Part shown: piece by piece, positions 21,746 through 30,157 of the stretch
Position numbering within the stretch: the stretch's first letter is position 1
Layout of the letters: each line of letters starts with the position of its first letter
From: AM-2324 sp042091035
Lineage (GTDB): Bacteria; Bacteroidota; Bacteroidia; Chitinophagales; Saprospiraceae
DNA: 33,233 bases
Direction of reading: 5' to 3'
Assembly (NCBI GenBank): GCA_042091035.1
Contig: JBELIG010000012.1
Location: 1 to 33,233 of the forward strand
Notes under the pieces: generated by a model
What the model was told of the DNA's origin: nothing
What the model saw: the letters and a program-made list of their open reading frames with translations, nothing else
Database searches by the model: none
Translations under genes and position numbers: made by a program

Positions 21746-24556
21746 ATGAAACACCTGATAGCCTCTATAATTTTCTTTATTCCTTTTGTTGCATTTAGCC
21801 AATCATTTTCCATTTCTGGAATTATAACTGACAATGAAAACAATACACTTCCAGGTGCTGTGATCCAACTAGAATATCCTTGGGAAGAATCTATAGAAAC
21901 AGTCGTAAGTAGTCTTGATGGCAGTTTTCAGTTCAAATCCGTAGAAGAAGGAGGCTATAAGGTTAAAGTAAGTTTCTTAGGCTTCCAATCGGCCACATTT
22001 GAATGTACTATATCTAATAAAAATTTCAACTTCGGAGCACTTAAATTAGAAAAACAAAATCTAGAACTTGAAGAATATGAACTAACCGAAAAAGCTCCAA
22101 TAGCTCAAATATCCGGAGATACAACACAATATAATGCCTCTGCATTCAAGACGCTAAAAGATGCTAGTACAGGTGACCTTTTAGAAAAAATGCCTGGCAT
22201 TTCCAACAATAATGGAGAACTGCAAGCACAAGGTGAAAAAGTAGAGCGGGTATTGGTCGACGGTAAACCGTTTTTCGGTAATGACCCTAAGGCTGCTGTG
22301 CAAAATATTCCTGCAGAAATGGTTGATAAGATTCAGGTCTACGATCAAAAAAGCCAGCAAGCACAGTTTACCGGCTTTGACGATGGTGAAACCTCCAAAA
22401 CAATCAATATAATCACAAAAAGTGATCGTAAAGCAGGACAATTCGGACGATTATATGGAGGGCTGGGAGATAACGGTAAGTATAAAGGGGGAGGTAATGC
22501 CTCTTTATTCAATGGAGATCAACGGATATCAATAGTCGGCCAAAGCAATAACATCAATATTCAAAATTTTTCGTCAGAGGATCTATTAGGAATTAGTGGC
22601 TCAAGTAAAGGCAGAAGAGGCGGAGGCTCCTGGAGAGGAGGTAATTCAAATTTCAGCGTTCCTCAATCAAGCGGGATCTCCCAAACACATGCTCTAGGAT
22701 TTAACTATAATGACCAATTTGGTGAAAAGATAAAATTCTCAGCATCTTATTTTGGCAATCTAAGTGAAAACCAACTCCTCGAAAACACACAAAGATACTT
22801 TGTAGGTAAACTGGAGAATCAATTGTATACAGAGAATTATATATCTACCAGAGATAATAGTAATCATCGCTTAAACATGGATGTAAATTGGGAAATTGAC
22901 TCCTTAAACTCCATAAATATCAGACCACGACTAAGCCTTCAAACTAGTGCTGAAAATAGTCTAACTGATTCAAATACGGAATTACTTTCGGATGCACTTA
23001 ACACATCTAACAATGATTATCAGTCAGAACTATTGGGCTACAACTTTAGAAACAATCTACTCTGGAGAAAAAAATTCAAAGACAAGAAAAACACCTTCTC
23101 TTTAAATATCAATACCACGATCAATAATAATGATAGTGATAGTAGACAACGTTCTGACAACATCTTATATGTACCTGTAGAAAGTAATGACATCATAGAT
23201 CAAGAAACAGATTTCAATTCCTTAGGCTGGCAAATACGTAATAATGCTACTTATACCATACCGCACAAAGAATTCGGTATGTTTAGTATTAGCGCTAATT
23301 ATGATATTGAAGAAGAACGAATCAGTAATTACACCTATGGTTTGGATTCAGTAAGCAATACGTACTCAAAAGTTGATGATCTTTTGAGTGGTGAAAACAA
23401 CTATTTTACACGCACACAATACTTAAACGCTGGTTACAACTTTAGAAAAGGCAGAGATGTATTTGTATTAGCGCGACTAAGAGCTCAAACTGCACAGCTT
23501 AGTGGAGAAGAAATTTATCCACAAAGTTCTACCTTAGATAAATCCTTTCAAGCGTTACTACCCTTTGTATTTGCCAGGATAAACATATCGAAAACAGAAA
23601 ATCTAAGGATTTTTTATCGTAGCTCAGCTAATCTTCCTTCAGGTAATGACCTGAACTATATACTAAACAATAGTAATCCAATTCAACTGAGTATTGGTAA
23701 CCCAGCACTTAATCAATCGATTAGCCATAGAGTGTTTTTTAGGTATCAAAAGACGGACGCTGAAAAGGCAAACCTTTTCTACGCCAATATTGGCTTAACC
23801 TATACGAATAACTACATAGGAACAGCATTATACTTGCCGGGCAGTGAAGCACCGATTCTTAGCCAATTGGATATTCCAAGATCGGCACAATTATCCCAAA
23901 GTGTCAACCTTGATGGATACTGGAGCTCTAATGGATATATAACATATGGGCTTCCTTTAAGCAAACTTAGATCCAATCTGAACATGAGTCTAAATGCGGC
24001 TTATATAAGAAGGCCTGGTTTAATCAATGAGGAATACAATTTTTCCAATAATACCAATGCTGGATTCGGATTAGGTTTAAGCTCAAACTTTAGTGATCAA
24101 TTTGATTTTAATCTATCTTCAAAGACCTCCTATAATTGGATTGCAAACACCATACAGCAGCAATTGGATGCTAACTTTATCAATCAAAGTACAACTTTTA
24201 AGTTTGCATGGGTACTCAAAGAACGTCTGATAACACGATCCAATATTTCGCACCAATATTACAATGGACTTTCAGACAATTTGAATCAAAGTTTCTTTCT
24301 TTGGTCAGCTAGTATCGGACTGAAGATTTTAAAAGATCAACAAGGGGAATTAGCAATCGAGATCTTTGATATTCTAAATCAAAATCAGGCTATTTCTCGA
24401 AATGTAACTGAGGTATACTATGAAGACGTACAGAGTAATGTTTTACAGCAGTTCTTTATGTTGAGTTTTACCTACAATTTTAAAAATTTCAATACGGGCA
24501 AGCAGAAGAGTAAAAAACCGGAGTGGAATAGAGGATATCCTTATGGCAGAGGATAG
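21746..24556 (+). CDS. TonB-dependent receptor-like outer-membrane barrel (PF14905-type)
   Basis: An OM protein of 936 aa. Signal peptide 1-18 (ends AFSQ). A carboxypeptidase-like beta sandwich (about 20-100; ISGIITDNENNTLPGAVIQL, DGSFQFKSVEEGGYKVKVSFLGFQ) precedes a plug region (about 115-225; STGDLLEKMPGI, RVLVDGKPFFGNDPKAAVQNIPAEMVDKIQVYD). A glycine/serine-rich spacer (SGSSKGRRGGGSWRGG, about 285-305) is followed by the outer-membrane protein beta-barrel family fold of PF14905, strands up to the FMLSFTYNF region, then a basic tail. DGKPFFGNDP is a common signature. It is encoded after the Spy-like gene and followed by a strong terminator. Substrate is not indicated. Confidence 0.88.
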   Translation: MKHLIASIIFFIPFVAFSQSFSISGIITDNENNTLPGAVIQLEYPWEESIETVVSSLDGSFQFKSVEEGGYKVKVSFLGFQSATFECTISNKNFNFGALKLEKQNLELEEYELTEKAPIAQISGDTTQYNASAFKTLKDASTGDLLEKMPGISNNNGELQAQGEKVERVLVDGKPFFGNDPKAAVQNIPAEMVDKIQVYDQKSQQAQFTGFDDGETSKTINIITKSDRKAGQFGRLYGGLGDNGKYKGGGNASLFNGDQRISIVGQSNNINIQNFSSEDLLGISGSSKGRRGGGSWRGGNSNFSVPQSSGISQTHALGFNYNDQFGEKIKFSASYFGNLSENQLLENTQRYFVGKLENQLYTENYISTRDNSNHRLNMDVNWEIDSLNSINIRPRLSLQTSAENSLTDSNTELLSDALNTSNNDYQSELLGYNFRNNLLWRKKFKDKKNTFSLNINTTINNNDSDSRQRSDNILYVPVESNDIIDQETDFNSLGWQIRNNATYTIPHKEFGMFSISANYDIEEERISNYTYGLDSVSNTYSKVDDLLSGENNYFTRTQYLNAGYNFRKGRDVFVLARLRAQTAQLSGEEIYPQSSTLDKSFQALLPFVFARINISKTENLRIFYRSSANLPSGNDLNYILNNSNPIQLSIGNPALNQSISHRVFFRYQKTDAEKANLFYANIGLTYTNNYIGTALYLPGSEAPILSQLDIPRSAQLSQSVNLDGYWSSNGYITYGLPLSKLRSNLNMSLNAAYIRRPGLINEEYNFSNNTNAGFGLGLSSNFSDQFDFNLSSKTSYNWIANTIQQQLDANFINQSTTFKFAWVLKERLITRSNISHQYYNGLSDNLNQSFFLWSASIGLKILKDQQGELAIEIFDILNQNQAISRNVTEVYYEDVQSNVLQQFFMLSFTYNFKNFNTGKQKSKKPEWNRGYPYGRG

Positions 24557-24561
24557 AATAG

Positions 24562-24595
24562 AAAAGGGCTGATCTTAATCGATCAGCCCTTTTTT
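24562..24595. terminator. Terminator of the Spy-like/TonB barrel pair, close to tRNA-Arg
   Basis: AGGGCTGATC (24565-24574) pairs with GATCAGCCCT (24581-24590) around TTAATC, extended by A-T pairs and followed by six T. Four A on the left may also help end the convergent tRNA transcript, whose 3' end is 2 nt away. Confidence 0.85.
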
Positions 24596-24596
24596 G

Positions 24597-24668
24597 TAGC
24601 TCCGCTAGGAATCGAACCTAGATCCTGAGCGCCGGAAGCCCAAATAATATCCATTATACTACGGAGCC
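24597..24668 (-). tRNA. tRNA-Arg (anticodon CCG)
   Basis: On the minus strand: acceptor GGCTCCG pairs with CGGAGCT (first pair G-U), discriminator A, D-arm with GG in the loop, anticodon stem TGGGC/GCTCA, loop TTCCGGC with anticodon CCG reading CGG, T-arm CTAGG-TTCGATT-CCTAG. The CCA end is not encoded. A -7 box is upstream at 24680-24687. Confidence 0.93.
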
Positions 24669-24679
24669 ATTATAAACCA

Positions 24680-24710
24680 CAAATATAAAAAAGATCTTGA
24701 GTTTTAAAAT
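24680..24710 (-). promoter_or_regulatory. Promoter of tRNA-Arg
   Basis: TATATTTG (24687-24680 on the minus strand) is an exact -7 match, 11 nt upstream of the tRNA. The -33 position 19 nt upstream reads ATTT, a weak match. Confidence 0.6.
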
Positions 24711-24741
24711 AGAAATCATGATTGAGGCCTAAGTCAAATAT

Positions 24742-25170
24742 TTAGTTTATTTGCATTTCATCTCCATTCAGGCGTGCTAAAACTTTAGTTACTATAGATT
24801 TATCTAAAGAATGAAAAACAGAACAATAATCATCCAGTACTTTAGAGATTATCTCAATTAATTTATCTGCACTAATCCTGCCATTACATTCAATTTCGAT
24901 GTTTATAGCGCTGAAAGCTTTTGGTGGTTCATGACCTCGAATCCCATTTACAGAAACATTCAAATCCTCAATGTCGAGGCGTTTTTTCTTAACAAAATTA
25001 ATAACGTCGATAGAGATACATGCCCCTAGGCTAGAAAGAAGCAATTCCATTGGCCTCAAACCCAAAGTATTCTTTTGGTACTCCTGGTTGACCCCTATGT
25101 AAATTTGTTCGGTCCCGTTACTCGAAGACAATTGAAAACTCCGATCGATCTGCTTTACATTAACTTTCAT
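24742..25170 (-). CDS. OsmC family (Ohr/OsmC redox) protein
   Basis: A cytoplasmic thiol peroxidase-type fold of 142 aa. The active-site pair is present: C51 in LRPMELLLSSLGACISIDV and C116 in DDYCSVFHSL, the pattern of OsmC/YhfA proteins. These reduce organic hydroperoxides using a dithiol donor such as lipoyl proteins; not all members are proven enzymes. The usual Ohr signature differs, so a YhfA-like OsmC is the better call. An ATG at 25188 would add MCKSWF; I prefer the ATG at 25170 because MKVNVKQ starts the first strand directly. It is a single gene. A promoter is not obvious, and the region upstream is a 614-nt gap. Confidence 0.87.
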   Translation of the reverse strand: MKVNVKQIDRSFQLSSSNGTEQIYIGVNQEYQKNTLGLRPMELLLSSLGACISIDVINFVKKKRLDIEDLNVSVNGIRGHEPPKAFSAINIEIECNGRISADKLIEIISKVLDDYCSVFHSLDKSIVTKVLARLNGDEMQIN

Positions 25171-25680
25171 AAACCAACTTTTACACATTCCTTATAAGCT
25201 AAAATACTTAAGCAATACCGATTAAGAACCAGTTCAAGCTTATTCCTTTTAGTAAATTCATATCAGATAATAGACAAGGATAATAACATAATCTCAAGCT
25301 AGTCAAAAGAGCCTTTAATGATATTAACTGAAGGTATTTTAGTAAACTTCAAGAACCTCGAATAAAGCTCATCAATTCTTACTAATAGACCAATATAACT
25401 ATTGCTCATCAATTGAATAAAATATCTTTGAAGTTTGGACGATTTATTCCGTAAAAGCTCTAAAATCATCGATAAAAGGAATCCCTAATCTGTTGCACTA
25501 AGCTAAATCACAGTTCCTTTGAAGCTACTCTACAATTCACTAAGGTCAAATAACATACTACTTATTTATATCAGGATTTTGTATACCTGCGATATTCTCA
25601 GGCAACCATTCCATATATCATTCCTTCAAAGTCAAGCACAAATTACAGTAATTTTAATATAAGGTTTTTTGGTGTTCGGT
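25171..25680. other. Long intergenic region with a promoter-like site and a possible fold
   Basis: No credible ORF. On the plus strand, TTG at 25402-25404, an 18-nt spacer and TATCTTTG at 25423-25430 match the phylum promoter, 355 nt before the next gene. Downstream AAAGGAA and CTGT pair with ACAG and TTCCTTT (about 25475-25521). An 11-bp direct repeat GCTCATCAATT occurs twice, near 25367 and 25404. These could belong to an unannotated RNA or a long leader, or be chance. Confidence 0.3.
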
Positions 25681-25712
25681 TTGTCAAAAAATTAATTAAT
25701 CAGATAATTTAT
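25681..25712 (+). promoter_or_regulatory. Candidate promoter of the T9SS cargo gene
   Basis: TTG at 25681-25683, 21 nt of spacer and TAATTTAT at 25705-25712 (6/8 match to TAnnTTTG). It would give a leader of about 65 nt. Confidence 0.4.
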
Positions 25713-25784
25713 TCCTGTAAAACTTAAGTTGCAATCGAATTCAAAAACAAAGAATTTAACTTTTAATTACCCAAATTTCTCATT

Positions 25785-26456
25785 ATGAAAACTAATTTAA
25801 TCAAGAGCCTATTCCTTGGCTTTTCACTTCTATTGTTTATTTTTCCGAGTATTTCTTATGCACAATTTAATCCAACTAAGATTTTAAGAGGTCCAGACCC
25901 AACAACTGTAACCACGAATTTTGTAGATATTAAATACGTAGCGCATTTGAATGGTGCGAATACAGTTAAATGGTCATTCAGTGATCTTTCAAAACTAGCA
26001 TCTTTTACAGTAATGGTCAGTGAGGATGATTCCAATTACTCTGATTACAAGGATATTTCAAATACTCCTACATCTAACATTAGCAAGGTTTTTACTGCTT
26101 ATTTGGATGATTTCAACGGCAGTAGCAGATTTATCCGACTAAGGGCAAATTATGGTGATGGTACATTTGAAGATTCTGAAAGTAGAGAAGTACTTTTTTA
26201 TGGATCTAAAAAAACAGAGATCAGTACTTGGCCTAACCCTGTAATGGAAGAGGTTCAAATCGGAGACATTAGTGAGCTTGTAACAGATCTAATTATTTAT
26301 GATCAGCATGGATCAATAAAGCGTACAGAGGGCATAAATCCATATCAAGAATCTAAAAGCTTAAATATTGCTTCCTTTAAAACAGGATTCTATCACTTTA
26401 TCTTATTGGATGAAAATGGAAGGATCGTGCAAAGCAAACGAATCTTTAAACAATAA
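25785..26456 (+). CDS. Secreted protein with T9SS type A sorting domain
   Basis: Signal peptide about 1-26 (ends SISYAQ). The middle (about 30-140) is a beta-rich domain of fibronectin type III style (VVTTNFVDIKYVAHLNGANTVKWSFSDLSKLASFTVMVSEDDSNYSDY...FIRLRANYGDGTFEDS). The C-terminal ~75 residues are a T9SS sorting domain: STWPNPVMEEVQIGD, LIIYDQHGSIKR, TGFYHFILLDENGRIVQSKRIFKQ. It is small for a cargo protein (223 aa), so the passenger is a single domain that may bind or present another partner. It has its own promoter and terminator. Function unknown; surface location is well supported by the tail. Confidence 0.83.
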   Translation: MKTNLIKSLFLGFSLLLFIFPSISYAQFNPTKILRGPDPTTVTTNFVDIKYVAHLNGANTVKWSFSDLSKLASFTVMVSEDDSNYSDYKDISNTPTSNISKVFTAYLDDFNGSSRFIRLRANYGDGTFEDSESREVLFYGSKKTEISTWPNPVMEEVQIGDISELVTDLIIYDQHGSIKRTEGINPYQESKSLNIASFKTGFYHFILLDENGRIVQSKRIFKQ

Positions 26457-26460
26457 AAAT

Positions 26461-26493
26461 AAAAAAAGCCCTGTCTTTCGACAGGGCTTTTTT
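26461..26493. terminator. Bidirectional terminator between the T9SS cargo gene and tRNA-Lys
   Basis: GCCCTGTC (26468-26475) pairs with GACAGGGC (26480-26487) around TTTC. Seven A on the left and six T on the right, so both the cargo gene and the minus-strand tRNA-Lys transcript can end here. Confidence 0.9.
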
Positions 26494-26501
26494 ATTGTTT
26501 G

Positions 26502-26574
26502 TGATCCCGCTGGGGCTCGAACCCAGGACCCCTTGATTAAAAGTCAAGTGCTCTACCAACTGAGCTACGAAATC
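26502..26574 (-). tRNA. tRNA-Lys (anticodon TTT), second copy in the transcript
   Basis: On the minus strand the acceptor GATTTCG pairs with CGGGATC (two G-U pairs), discriminator A. Anticodon loop CTTTTAA with stem CTTGA/TCAAG, anticodon TTT. T-arm TGGGTTCGAGCCCCA type. It is identical over its full length to the copy at 26605-26677 and lies 30 nt from it. Confidence 0.95.
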
Positions 26575-26604
26575 GCCATTATTTATCTTCAAGTTCTTAG
26601 AAAG

Positions 26605-26677
26605 TGATCCCGCTGGGGCTCGAACCCAGGACCCCTTGATTAAAAGTCAAGTGCTCTACCAACTGAGCTACGAAATC
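26605..26677 (-). tRNA. tRNA-Lys (anticodon TTT), first copy in the transcript
   Basis: Same 73-nt sequence as the downstream copy. It is closest to the promoter at 26719-26749. The two genes are likely cut from one precursor. Confidence 0.95.
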
Positions 26678-26718
26678 ATTGTAAGATAAATACGTTTGCT
26701 TTTCTTATAAAGCGATGC

Positions 26719-26749
26719 AAATATACAAGTTAATTTCTCAATTACAAAT
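26719..26749 (-). promoter_or_regulatory. Perfect promoter of the tRNA-Lys pair
   Basis: On the minus strand TTTG (26749-26746), 19 nt, TATATTTG (26726-26719). Exact match to the Bacteroidota consensus and consistent with strong stable-RNA expression. Confidence 0.85.
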
Positions 26750-26904
26750 TTAAAAACTAAAAATTAACCTCCTTTTTCATCCTTCGATTCAAGCTAATAT
26801 TTCAAAGATTTTGAAGCTAAAAAAATGACCTAATTAAATTCTAAGAAGGCCAAGATGCTCAATTGTAAAATTACAAAAATAACAATATATCCACTATTAA
26901 TTTT

Positions 26905-28107
26905 TCAGTACCAAACGATCCGTTCAGAGATTAATTCCTCCCCTGTTGATACAACCAAAAAGTACATACCGAAAGCTCTTTCTTGCATAGGCAAATAAAA
27001 CTGCTCCGAACTACTGACCTCTTTATTCCACAATAAGCAACCCTTTGTATCGTAGAGGACTGCTTGAGCCTTTGATAAATCGATCGGACCATGTAATCCA
27101 AACAAAATGCCATTTGGACCGCTTTGAATCTTTTTCAAACTAAACGCCTCCTCTTGAAAGCCAGAATCACAATTTGTATCTGTGCTAAGCAAATCAGATC
27201 TATATTGAGCCAAAATCAATCGCATTCTTTCTTTCTGCCCTTTCGTAAAATAATGTAGACAAGCATCTGAAGTATACATCATATAATTCCCCGTCATATC
27301 AGTAGATCCACAGGAAAAGGACTGATCCAAACAGGTGTTTAAATATGTACTTCCAGTCTTTGGAGTATCCGCAATCCCATCCTCCGATGAACAATCCGTC
27401 AAATCACTACCCCAGAGGTGCTCTAAACCAAAATAGTGCCCCATTTCATGAACCAGGGTTTTACCTTCGTCAAAGATTCCTGCTCCAGACAAACTCTTCA
27501 AACCTCCAAAAAAATTCACATCCATTACTATCCCTTGTTCAGGTTTGGGATCTACACCTGGGAAAGAGGCTTTTCCAATAAATAGACCACCAGTTTCGGC
27601 CACCCAGATATTAATATATCGATCAGTGTCCCAGGCATCTTTACCACCAAAATCATCATAAAACAGATTGGAAGAAGCACCAATATTCAAGAGCTCTACT
27701 TCCTTTCGTGTGATTCCAGAGGTCGGCAGCCCACTTGGATCTGTGTCCGCTAAACAAAACTGAAAATTTACAGCTGTACTACTTGAACTAAAAACTTTCG
27801 GGACTTGAGCGCTTGTCAGTGATTCACCACTAAAAGCTGTATTTAAAACCTCTATCTGCTCGAGAATTTGCTCATCGGGAATATCCTCGGAGTCCAGTCT
27901 ATATACTACATGAACTACGATTGGAATCACAAGCTCTTGTCGATTATAAACCTTACCAACATCGATATTATTAATCACAGCATCCATAAGGTGCTGGTTT
28001 GCACCATAACGCTCCTGAGTGTTTTCAAAGAAACAAGGCTTCAGGTCCTGTGCATGCATTAAAGGACTTAAAAAGCAAAGCAATACAAGAATTAGCGAAG
28101 ATCGCAT
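26905..28107 (-). CDS. Secreted M43-family (pappalysin-like) zinc metalloprotease with T9SS tail
   Basis: Signal peptide about 1-20 (ends MHAQ). The zinc site is H220-E-M-G-H224-Y-F-G-L-E-H230, the HExxHxxGxxH motif of metzincins, followed by the Met-turn NYMMY (M277) and H285. Residues about 60-300 show the M43B pattern IPIVVHVVYR..., INIWVAETGG, GIVMDVNFFG, LVHEMGHYFGLEHLWG. The C-terminal ~80 residues (about 325-400) look like a T9SS domain, ending with GMYFLVVSTGEELISERIVWY. The protein should act at the surface or outside, degrading proteins. It is the last of four closely spaced minus-strand genes (26 nt after the UbiA-like gene), so it may be cotranscribed, although its role differs. 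Confidence 0.88.
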   Translation of the reverse strand: MRSSLILVLLCFLSPLMHAQDLKPCFFENTQERYGANQHLMDAVINNIDVGKVYNRQELVIPIVVHVVYRLDSEDIPDEQILEQIEVLNTAFSGESLTSAQVPKVFSSSSTAVNFQFCLADTDPSGLPTSGITRKEVELLNIGASSNLFYDDFGGKDAWDTDRYINIWVAETGGLFIGKASFPGVDPKPEQGIVMDVNFFGGLKSLSGAGIFDEGKTLVHEMGHYFGLEHLWGSDLTDCSSEDGIADTPKTGSTYLNTCLDQSFSCGSTDMTGNYMMYTSDACLHYFTKGQKERMRLILAQYRSDLLSTDTNCDSGFQEEAFSLKKIQSGPNGILFGLHGPIDLSKAQAVLYDTKGCLLWNKEVSSSEQFYLPMQERAFGMYFLVVSTGEELISERIVWY

Positions 28108-28133
28108 GGATGGTCTTTTCTGTATAAACGAAA

Positions 28134-29009
28134 CTAGTTTGATAAATTGTTCAATAGGAACAAAGAAAAAGGCCCTAAGATCAAGCTTCCATCTAAAACT
28201 CCTGAATAATAGTAATCATCCATATCGTCCCTCAAGTAGTTGATATAAATTATTAATAAAATATACATTAGCACACGACTAAAGCTATAATAGGCTATAT
28301 CAATATAAAAGCTATCCAATACCACTGCTAGCGCAATAGCTATAATAAGCAATAGCTGACTTATTCGTTTACTACCATTTGCTCCAAAAGAGCGCACTAA
28401 AGTCTTTACTCCTACAAAAGCATCTAAATTTTTATCGCGAATATCAAAAGGCAGCGTTATAGCAAAAACATAGAGTGTGTATTCCATAAAAAACAAAAGG
28501 AACCTTGTATCAATATCAAAACCTGAATGCAGCAGTGGCAGGAATATACAAATGGATGACCATACTAATGCCACCAAAAACACCTTCACAAAGTCAAAAT
28601 CCCTTAGTCTCTTTCCATTAAACACAGGAAGTACATAGGTTAGTGAAACAAGTCCTAGACAGGAAATTATAAGCTGAGCTTCAAAAACTAGATCAAAAAA
28701 GAAATAAACACTCCCTAAAAACCCAATACCTGCATATGCAAGAATATGCTTCCGGTAGGAAAGTATGGTTTTATATCGGTTTGTCATCTTGACCTTCTTA
28801 GCCTTATTTAGACCAACAATACGATGTAATGAATATACAAGCAGCGTAGAAAAAAAAAGGAAGTAGACACTAGCGTCTACCTCCCATGATTTCTTGGCTA
28901 TAAAAAGTGTAATAAGTGCAGTCGAGGCAGCACCAGTTGCTATCCAGAAATTCCCATAGAGGATTAATTCCCAAAAAGCAATTAAAAGCTGTTTACACTT
29001 CCTAAGCAT
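28134..29009 (-). CDS. UbiA-like membrane protein (possible prenyltransferase homologue)
   Basis: An integral protein with about eight or nine helices in 291 aa. YSLHRIVGLNKAKK (about 59-72) takes the place of the first UbiA Asp motif, without the usual NDxxDxxxD. TLPFDIRDKNLDAFVGVKTL (about 195-214) resembles the second motif DxxxD (D199, D202, D206). UbiA proteins transfer prenyl groups to aromatic acceptors in the membrane. Lack of the first Asp motif makes activity doubtful, so UbiA-like fold is the safer description. The ATG at 29009 is 5 nt after the M42 stop, so it is cotranscribed. What it makes is unknown. Confidence 0.65.
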   Translation of the reverse strand: MLRKCKQLLIAFWELILYGNFWIATGAASTALITLFIAKKSWEVDASVYFLFFSTLLVYSLHRIVGLNKAKKVKMTNRYKTILSYRKHILAYAGIGFLGSVYFFFDLVFEAQLIISCLGLVSLTYVLPVFNGKRLRDFDFVKVFLVALVWSSICIFLPLLHSGFDIDTRFLLFFMEYTLYVFAITLPFDIRDKNLDAFVGVKTLVRSFGANGSKRISQLLLIIAIALAVVLDSFYIDIAYYSFSRVLMYILLIIYINYLRDDMDDYYYSGVLDGSLILGPFSLFLLNNLSN

Positions 29010-29014
29010 TTGAA

Positions 29015-30115
29015 TTATTTATTCGCGGGATTATAAAAAGACCTAAAGTCCTCTCCTCCCTCAATATTCAATAGTGTATTATAGATCAGGCGAATGACAT
29101 TGTTTACATCATCTTTAGACGCCATTTCTACAGTAGTATGCATATACCTTAATGGTAACGATATCAAAACAGAAGGTACACCAGAATTAGAATAAGCGAA
29201 TGCATCTGTATCCGTGCCTGTAGACCTAGAAGCAGCTTCACGCTGAAAAGGAATATCATTTGATTTTGCAGTTGCAATAACCTTCTTTAATAGATTATTC
29301 TGTACTGCCGGTGCATAAGTAACAGATGGCCCCTCTCCTCCTTTAACATCACCTATTTTCTTTTTATCGATTAGCGGTGTGTGCGTATCGTGAGTAACAT
29401 CCGTAACAATTGCTACATTAGGCTTGATTCGCTCAGCAATCATCTCCGCACCTCTCAGACCAATCTCTTCCTGTACAGAATTAACTACATAAAGTGAGAA
29501 TGGAAGATCTACTTTGTTTTCATGGATCATCCTAGCTACTTCAGCAACACAAAAACCACCCATGCGGTTATCCAATGCGCGACCAACATAGTATTTATCA
29601 TTTAATACCGTGAACTCGTCTTCATAGGTGATTACACATCCAACATGAATACCCATATCTTCAACTTCCTCTTTCGAAGAAGCGCCAACATCGATAAAAA
29701 TATTTTCAACCGTTGGAGTAAGCTTGGCATCCTCGCCCTTTCTAACATGAATCGCAGGCCATCCAAAGATACCTTTGACTATACCATTTTCCGTATGGAT
29801 ATTTACACGCTTTGAAGGCGCAATCAGGTGATCAGAGCCACCATTTCGAATTACATTTATAAAACCTTCTGATGAAATATGATGTACAAACCATGAGATT
29901 TCATCTGCATGTCCTTCTATTACGACCTTATAGTCCTTTCCAGGATTTATAATTCCATAGGCTGTACCATAATCGTCCACATCCCATTCATCAATATATG
30001 GCTTTAGATAATCGATCCATAACTCTTGTCCTTTCCACTCAAAGCCTGTTGGTGATGCATTGTTAAGATAACGCTCCAAAAATGCCTCCGATTTTGTATT
30101 AATAATTGACATCAA
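29015..30115 (-). CDS. M42 family metallopeptidase (glutamyl aminopeptidase-type)
   Basis: A cytoplasmic aminopeptidase of 366 aa with two metal ions. Conserved residues: H69 and D71 in EGHADEI, D182 in RALDNRMG, catalytic E216 and metal E217 in VQEEIGLRG, D239 in VTDVTHDT, H326 in RYMHTT. The AIHVRKGED and SRSTGTDTDAFA motifs are typical of the M42 TET family, which forms dodecamers and trims N-terminal residues from peptides. Two ATGs are in line; MMSIINT from 30115 or MSIINT from 30112 are equivalent. It is 42 nt after pyrE and 5 nt before the UbiA-like gene. Confidence 0.93.
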   Translation of the reverse strand: MMSIINTKSEAFLERYLNNASPTGFEWKGQELWIDYLKPYIDEWDVDDYGTAYGIINPGKDYKVVIEGHADEISWFVHHISSEGFINVIRNGGSDHLIAPSKRVNIHTENGIVKGIFGWPAIHVRKGEDAKLTPTVENIFIDVGASSKEEVEDMGIHVGCVITYEDEFTVLNDKYYVGRALDNRMGGFCVAEVARMIHENKVDLPFSLYVVNSVQEEIGLRGAEMIAERIKPNVAIVTDVTHDTHTPLIDKKKIGDVKGGEGPSVTYAPAVQNNLLKKVIATAKSNDIPFQREAASRSTGTDTDAFAYSNSGVPSVLISLPLRYMHTTVEMASKDDVNNVIRLIYNTLLNIEGGEDFRSFYNPANK

Positions 30116-30157
30116 CTAATTTTTATACATTAAATTTAGGTAGTTCTCTGTGTTTAT

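Noticed and set aside
26368..26607. 79-codon plus-strand frame running from the T9SS cargo gene through its terminator and tRNA-Lys
   Set aside because: It crosses a strong terminator and a tRNA, so it is not coding.
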